Shown: positions 59,640 to 64,000 of the stretch, in pieces | Numbering within the stretch: the first letter of the stretch is position 1 | How the letters are laid out: the number at the start of each line of letters is the position of its first letter | Source: Trogon surrucura | Lineage: Eukaryota; Chordata; Aves; Trogoniformes; Trogonidae | Direction of reading: 5' to 3' | Assembly: GCA_020746105.1 (NCBI GenBank) | Contig: CM036618.1 | Coordinates: 2,418,001 to 2,482,000, forward strand | DNA: 64,000 nucleotides | Notes under the pieces: model-generated | Told to the model about the DNA's origin: nothing | Database searches by the model: none | Seen by the model: only the letters and a program-made list of their open reading frames with translations | Program-made: the position numbers and the translations under genes

Positions 59640-60310
59640 AAAAACCCAGACTTTGAAAGCTTTTATGATGATTATCCCTTTAGTCGTGAGGCGTTAAATT
59701 ACTGACAACAAATGGCCTAGCAACAAAATAAGCCTAGAAATTCTGCTTTATTACTCTACTCATTTTCCCTTTCCTGGTTAAAATCAAGGCTTCCATTTAT
59801 TTCTTTTCTGACACGCGCTTTTGTACCGCGCTGAAAATTATTGCTGACTTCTCTCTGCTCCGTTAAGGTGAAATTCTCCCTTGCTTTGGCCTATTTCCAG
59901 CTCTCTGTTTCAGCTGAGATTTGCTTCCTCGCCTTCTTTCTCCGAACGCTTGATGAGTAGATGAGAGGAGCATTAAATAGATTTAGTGAGAAATGACCGT
60001 CGTCGGTGTAGATGACTTCCCTCTAATTAAAAATTGAAGCGGAAATGAATAAGCTTCTCTCGAGGCCGCGCGAGAGTCAAGGCTAAGCCCATCACTATAT
60101 TCACCAGTGATGTGGGAAGTCCAGTATATGAAAGAATATCCCAGAAACTTCAGTACCTCAGAGGCTGCTAATAAAAGGGAAGGGAGACTTTCTGCTGGCA
60201 GCATATTCGTGTGGCCTAGATTTAAATCTGTCGGTATAGAGCGAAGAGTCAGAGCTGAATTCGCCACATCCTCGATTTTTGTGCCTGTGCTGGGTAGTTA
60301 TTCAGAGTTT
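59640..60310. promoter_or_regulatory. Long AT-rich block, candidate conserved regulatory element
   Basis: A repeat-free stretch with many factor-like cores: TATGATGATTATCC, CGTTAAATTACTG, CATTAAATAGATTTAG, CTCTAATTAAAAATTG, CTAATAAAAGG and TAGATTTAAATCTG (the last a short palindrome near 60219-60232). It lies about 1.2-1.9 kb upstream of the EXTL3 coding ATG. An open frame of about 150 codons (from ATG at 60110 to 60565) crosses its right part but has no domain and no good exon borders. The call rests on texture only. Confidence 0.35.
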
Positions 60311-60682
60311 TCCAAGAAAAAACGCACATCTGAGCAAGCTGATACCACTTGGGTGGTGCAGTACCCAACGGATCCCAACCTTGTCATCTTTGCTTCGATG
60401 TACACTGTAGACTTTTCCAGTTTTGAACAGACTTTCTCCGCCGGCGGAGGTAATTGTAACCAACACAACCACCTTCCCTTTAAACTTTCTCTTGCAGTGA
60501 ATCAAAATTTTCCGACAGGAAACGAAAGCAAAACGCTTCAGCTAAAAATTCCTCATCGGCTCTAGCCACTAGACCAGAACAATAGTGTTTACACTCAGGT
60601 ACGCAGGACAAATTCGTGCCGCCGCTGCGCCCCGGGCTCGCCACGTGCCCTTAAAATGCGGCCAGAGAGCGCAGGTGTGCGT
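60311..60682. other. Unique sequence, possible tRNA-like SINE head at 60557
   Basis: CGGCTCTAGCCACTAGACCA at 60557-60576 resembles the antisense head of tRNA-derived SINEs (TCTAACCACTAGACCA) but without a clear body. 60600-60670 is CpG-rich. Confidence 0.35.
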
Positions 60683-60800
60683 TAATATCCCCGTGTTGTA
60701 CGTGAGGAAACGCGGGCTCGCAGAGGTTGAGCAGCTTCTGCAAAGTTACGCAGCAAGACAAGGGGCAGAGGCAGAAATAGGGAAGCAGATCCGGGCGCTG
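60683..60800 (-). repeat. Ancient MIR SINE relic near EXTL3
   Basis: Colinear with antisense MIR: TTAATATCCCCGTGTTG (compare ATTATCCCCATTTTA), TGAGGAAAC, GCAGAGGTTGAGCAGCTTC (compare CAGAGAGGTTAAGTAACTT), AAGTTACGCAGCAAG (compare AGGTCACACAGCTAG), and GGGGCAGAGGCAG (compare TGGCAGAGCCGG). This is the best-preserved MIR in the window, about 730 bp from the coding ATG. It is followed by a T12 run at about 60806-60817. Confidence 0.8.
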
Positions 60801-61041
60801 TGATTTTTTTTTTTTTCTGGTTTGGCCACCGAAGCGTGCGACCCGAATGAAAAACAGAGTGCCCGGAGAAAGCCGTGAATCTCGTGAATCCCTTGGCTTT
60901 CCCAGGCTTACTGGTATTAACCCCGGAGGTGTTGGACACGTACGAAGGGTTGCTCTTTTGCAGCGAGGACAGTTGCTTTCAAAAACTAGAGGTCTTTAGG
61001 CTGCCGAGGGGTCATTTTGTTTGCAGTGTCTGAATATACAA

Positions 61042-61055
61042 TCGTTCTCTTGCAG
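61042..61055 (+). other. Candidate splice acceptor of the EXTL3 leader/coding exon
   Basis: CGTTCTCTTGCAG with the AG at 61054-61055, followed by GAATGACC, is the best acceptor between the CR1/MIR region and the coding start. Weaker alternatives follow the pyrimidine run at 61444-61455 (AG ending at 61458 or 61469). If 61055 is used, the first coding exon is 2,625 bp and carries a 477-nt leader. Transcript data are not available here. Confidence 0.45.
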
Positions 61056-61532
61056 GAATGACCGAGTGTCAGCTGCATGGCAGCGATGTGAGAGCATGAC
61101 CTTCGTACGAGGCTCTTCTGGCTCCTTCTCCACGATGGCTGGTGCCTCTGCGTATTCATCGCGTGGTAGTGCAGGATGTCGACAGCGACGGTGGAGTTCG
61201 GCTTGATCCCGTTGTGTTTTTCCTCCGCCGGCTGAGACGTTGAGTCACCATGACAACGCTGTGACACTTCCAGCGAAGGTTGCCCACAGACCAAGGGTGG
61301 GCTGGGGGCGGGCGAGCAGGTCAATGATTGAGTCTAACGGGATCAAAAGTTGCGCCTGCGGCAAGACGACTGTAGGAGAGCCGTCGGCGCAAGAAGATGA
61401 AATTCCCCTTCTATCGGCTTCTCGTTAAGCAGGCGCAATAACGTTTTTTTTTCCCGAGGGACTCGCTAGAAAAGCTCTTGTGGTTATGGCTACTGACCCG
61501 ACGTGATTGGGCGCGCAGCGACTTTGGAACTC
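61056..61532 (+). other. Probable EXTL3 5' leader with a chain of short upstream ORFs
   Basis: If transcribed as one exon, the leader holds eight separately terminating upstream ORFs starting with ATG. They are 61058-61099 (13 aa), 61077-61091 (4 aa), 61096-61206 (36 aa), 61176-61235 (19 aa), 61250-61264 (4 aa), 61324-61428 (34 aa), 61397-61441 (14 aa) and 61486-61506 (6 aa). All end before the coding ATG. Most have A or G at -3, whereas the coding ATG has C at -3. The first uORF stop overlaps the start of the third as ATGA. Such leaders generally lower and regulate translation. If the exon instead starts near 61459-61470, only the last uORF remains. Confidence 0.5.
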
Positions 61533-63680
61533 ATGACTGGATATACGATGTTGCGGAATGGGGGAGTGGGGAACGGAGGCCAGCCCTGGATGTTGAGATG
61601 GTCCAATCGGATCCGGCTCACTTGGCTTAGTTTCACCCTCGTCATTATTCTCGTCTTCTTTCCCCTCATCGCCCACTACTACCTGACCACCATCGACGAT
61701 GCGGACGATGCCGGCAAGCGCATCTTTGGCCCTCGAACCGGCAACGAGCTGTGCGAGGTGAAACATGTGCAAGACCTGTGCCGCATCCGCGAGTCGGTCA
61801 GCGAGGAGCTGCTCCAGCTGGAGGCCAAGCGGCAGGAGCTCAACAGCGAGATCGCCAAGCTCAACTTGAAGATCGAGGCCTGCAAGAAGAGCATCGAGAA
61901 CGCCAAGCAGGACCTGCTGCAGTTGAAGAACGTCATCAGCCAGACCGAGCATTCCTACAAAGAGCTGATGGCTCAGAACCAGCCCAAGCTCTCCTTGCCC
62001 ATCCGGCTGCTGCCAGACAAAGACGACGTGACCTTCCCCCTGCCGAAATCCAACCGGAACTGCAGGCTGCACAACTGCTTCGACTACTCGCGCTGCCCGC
62101 TGACGTCTGGCTTTCCAGTCTACGTCTACAACAGTGACGATTACCCTTTCGGTAGTTCCTTAGACCCTTTAATTAAACAAGCCTTTGAGGCCACCGTCAG
62201 AACTAACGTTTACGTTACTGAAAATGCAAATATTGCTTGTGTGTACATAATTTTAGTGGGGGAAATGCAAGAGCCTGTAATGCCAAAACCTACTGAACTA
62301 GAGCAACAGTTGCACTCTCTGCCGTACTGGAGGACCGACGGACACAACCATCTCATCATCAATTTATCGAGGAAATCCGAAACGCAGAACTTCATTTACA
62401 ACATCAGCACAGGGCGCGCCATGGTTGCCCAGTCCACCTTTTACGACGCGCAGTACCGACCGGGGTTTGATATCGTGGTGTCGCCTCTGGTCCACGCGAT
62501 GTCTGAACCCAATTTCCTAGAAATCCCGCCCCAGGTGCCGGTCAAGCGTAAATACCTGTTTAGTTTCCAGGGCGAGAAGATTGAGTCTCTCAGATCTAGC
62601 TTGCAAGAGGTCCGCTCTTTCGAAGAGGAAATAGAAGGCAACGCCCCGGCTGACTACGACGATCGGATCATTACGACCTTGAAGGCCGTTCAGGACAGCA
62701 AGCTGGACTTTGTTTTGGTGGAGTTCACGTGCAAGAACCAGCCTAAGGCGAGTCTGCCCACTGAGTGGGCTCTGTGTGGAGAAAGGGACGACAGACTAGA
62801 GCTACTGAAGCTATCTACTTTTGCACTGATAATCACCCCAGGGGACACCCGGTTAGTGATCTCCGCCGGGTGTGCCATGAGACTGTTTGAGGCTCTGGAA
62901 GTCGGAGCCATCCCGGTGGTTCTCGGAGAGCAAGTTCAGCTACCTTACAACGACGTGATCCGGTGGAACGAGGCAGCCTTAATCATACCAAAGCCACGTA
63001 TCACAGAAGTGCACTTTCTTCTGAGAAGCATTTCTGACAACGATCTCCTTGCCATGAGGAGGCAGGGCCGCTTCTTGTGGGAGACCTACTTCTCCACCTC
63101 GGACAACGTGTTCAGCACAGTCTTAGCTATCATAAGGACTCGAATCCAAATCCCGGCTGCTCCGATCCGAGAAGAAACCGCTGTGGAGATTCCCCACCGG
63201 TCTGGCAAAGCTGCTGGTACGGACCCCAATATGGCAGATAACGGTGACCTGGACTTGGGGCCCGTGGAAACGGAACCACCCTACGCATCCCCCAAATATC
63301 TCCGGAATTTCACCCTCACTGCGATGGACATCTACAGGAATTGGAATTCCGCTCCGGGCCCTTTCCACCTCTTCCCTTACACTCCCTTTGACCCCGTTTT
63401 ACCATCGGAAGCGAAGTTTTTGGGGTCTGGGACTGGATTTCGACCAATTGGTGGAGGAGCAGGCGGCTCCGGGAAGGAGTTCCAGGCTGCTTTGGGTGGC
63501 AACGTCCCCCGGGAGCAGTTCACCGTGGTGATGTTGACTTACGAGCGGGAGGAAGTGTTGATGAACTCCCTAGAAAGGCTCAATGGGCTCCCGTACTTAA
63601 ATAAAGTTGTGGTAGTGTGGAACTCTCCCAAGCTTCCCTCCGAGGATCTCTTGTGGCCAGACATTGGTGTCCCAATCATG
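61533..63680 (+). CDS. EXTL3: EXTL3, first coding exon (residues 1-716, 3' part outside window)
   Basis: Exostosin-like 3 is a Golgi/ER type II membrane glycosyltransferase. It adds the first GlcNAc to the proteoglycan linker and so commits it to heparan sulfate. The start is the ATG opening [11 protein letters not shown], the known vertebrate N-terminus; the frame is open 30 nt further up to a GTG, which is not a eukaryotic start. Visible order: short cytoplasmic tail; transmembrane anchor about 29-51 ([19 protein letters not shown]); coiled-coil stem about 86-146, which mediates dimerisation in this family; Cys-rich link; exostosin GT47-like domain about 180-500, considered inactive in EXTL3; and the beginning of the GT64 catalytic domain ([17 protein letters not shown]). 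N-glycosylation sequons lie at about 277, 290 and 592. The metal-binding DDD of GT64 lies in later exons. The human protein is 919 residues, so about 78% is here. GC3 is mosaic: very high to about 62110, low at about 62140-62320. Confidence 0.98.
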
Positions 63681-63689
63681 GTAAGAAAG
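63681..63689 (+). other. Splice donor ending the EXTL3 coding exon
   Basis: ATG|GTAAGAAAG: the exon ends in phase 0 after the codon for Met 716 and the intron starts with the consensus GTAAG. The known protein continues from Ile-Met with residues not encoded here, while the genomic frame runs into a stop at 63693-63695, so the last few codons of the open frame are intronic. Confidence 0.95.
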
Positions 63690-64000
63690 ATGTAGCTACT
63701 CTGGTCTTGCTTCCCGGGGGGATTTGCGCGTTAAAAGTTGACTGCGGCTTTTCTGCGGCGTCTCAACTCAGCTTGAGCCATCTAGAGTTCGTCTCACGTG
63801 GTCGTAGATGTGGGTAAGTGGTCTGGATGCTTTGTCAGCGGAGGAGAACAAGGAGGTCACAGGTATCTGACAAAATTTAGGTGTGATACCGTGGCTCCTG
63901 CTCTAGAATTCTCTCCATCGACCCCGAAGGGAGGCCGGCGTTCAGAGATGGACGTCTGCGCTCCGCGGGTGCAGCGAATCGCTGCCGGGAGAGAATCGGT
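63690..64000 (+). other. EXTL3 intron, 5' part
   Basis: No exon, repeat or RNA feature is recognised in the remaining 311 bases. Confidence 0.8.

Noticed and set aside
60110-60565. About 150-codon plus-strand open frame upstream of EXTL3
   Set aside because: No recognisable domain, no convincing exon borders, and it crosses an AT-rich block that looks regulatory.
60557-60576. tRNA gene or tRNA-derived SINE head
   Set aside because: Only one box-like segment is visible; no cloverleaf or SINE body follows.
1-61055. Endogenous retrovirus or LTR element
   Set aside because: I found no paired LTRs and no gag, protease or envelope-like frames. All reverse-transcriptase remnants are of CR1 type.
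61503-61532. Extension of the EXTL3 frame upstream to position 61503
   Set aside because: The codon at 61503 is GTG, and the known vertebrate N-terminus starts at the ATG at 61533.
61425-62072. 215-codon open frame antisense to EXTL3
   Set aside because: It mirrors the GC3-rich coding strand; leucine- and valine-rich composition without a domain is the usual shadow of such exons.
61751-62137. 128-codon frame inside EXTL3 in another reading frame
   Set aside because: Low-complexity Gln/Ala/Arg translation produced by GC-rich codons of the real frame.

Overview
The window is vertebrate, almost certainly avian, nuclear DNA. Two things show this. The right end carries the large first coding exon of EXTL3 (exostosin-like 3, a heparan sulfate glycosyltransferase), and the rest is peppered with CR1 non-LTR retrotransposon copies ending in the CR1 3' octamer ATTCTGTG/ATTCTATG. 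I count about 29 CR1 pieces, roughly 14 kb or 22% of the window by my own boundaries. That is well above the single-digit percentage usual in birds and recalls lineages with CR1 expansions (woodpeckers and relatives, hoopoe/hornbills); the species assignment is inference.

Layout. 1-61055 has no protein-coding gene that I can support. It is unique sequence interrupted by 5'-truncated CR1 copies in both orientations, at least five ancient MIR-type SINE relics, a G-rich 19-bp minisatellite (860-1077), short tandem duplications, homopolymer tracts, and several AT-rich blocks that look like conserved regulatory DNA. EXTL3 is on the + strand with its first coding exon at the far right, and in mammals this gene has very long introns upstream of the coding start. 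Most of the window is therefore probably EXTL3 5' intron and/or upstream flank (inference). 61056-61532 looks like the leader attached to the coding exon: a good splice acceptor followed by a chain of short upstream ORFs. 61533-63680 encodes EXTL3 residues 1-716 (cytoplasmic tail, transmembrane anchor, coiled-coil stem, exostosin GT47-like domain, start of the GT64 domain). It ends at a canonical splice donor, and 63681-64000 is intron.

The CR1 copies fall into a few related groups. Several keep the C-terminal part of the ORF2 reading frame open, so they are fairly young, and some appear to be mosaics of two groups. The most striking structure is a perfect 37-bp inverted repeat with a 1-nt spacer inside a rearranged CR1 cluster (41982-42056). 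No new enzymatic or defence-type system is visible. The interest lies in the EXTL3 leader, the repeat biology and the candidate regulatory blocks.
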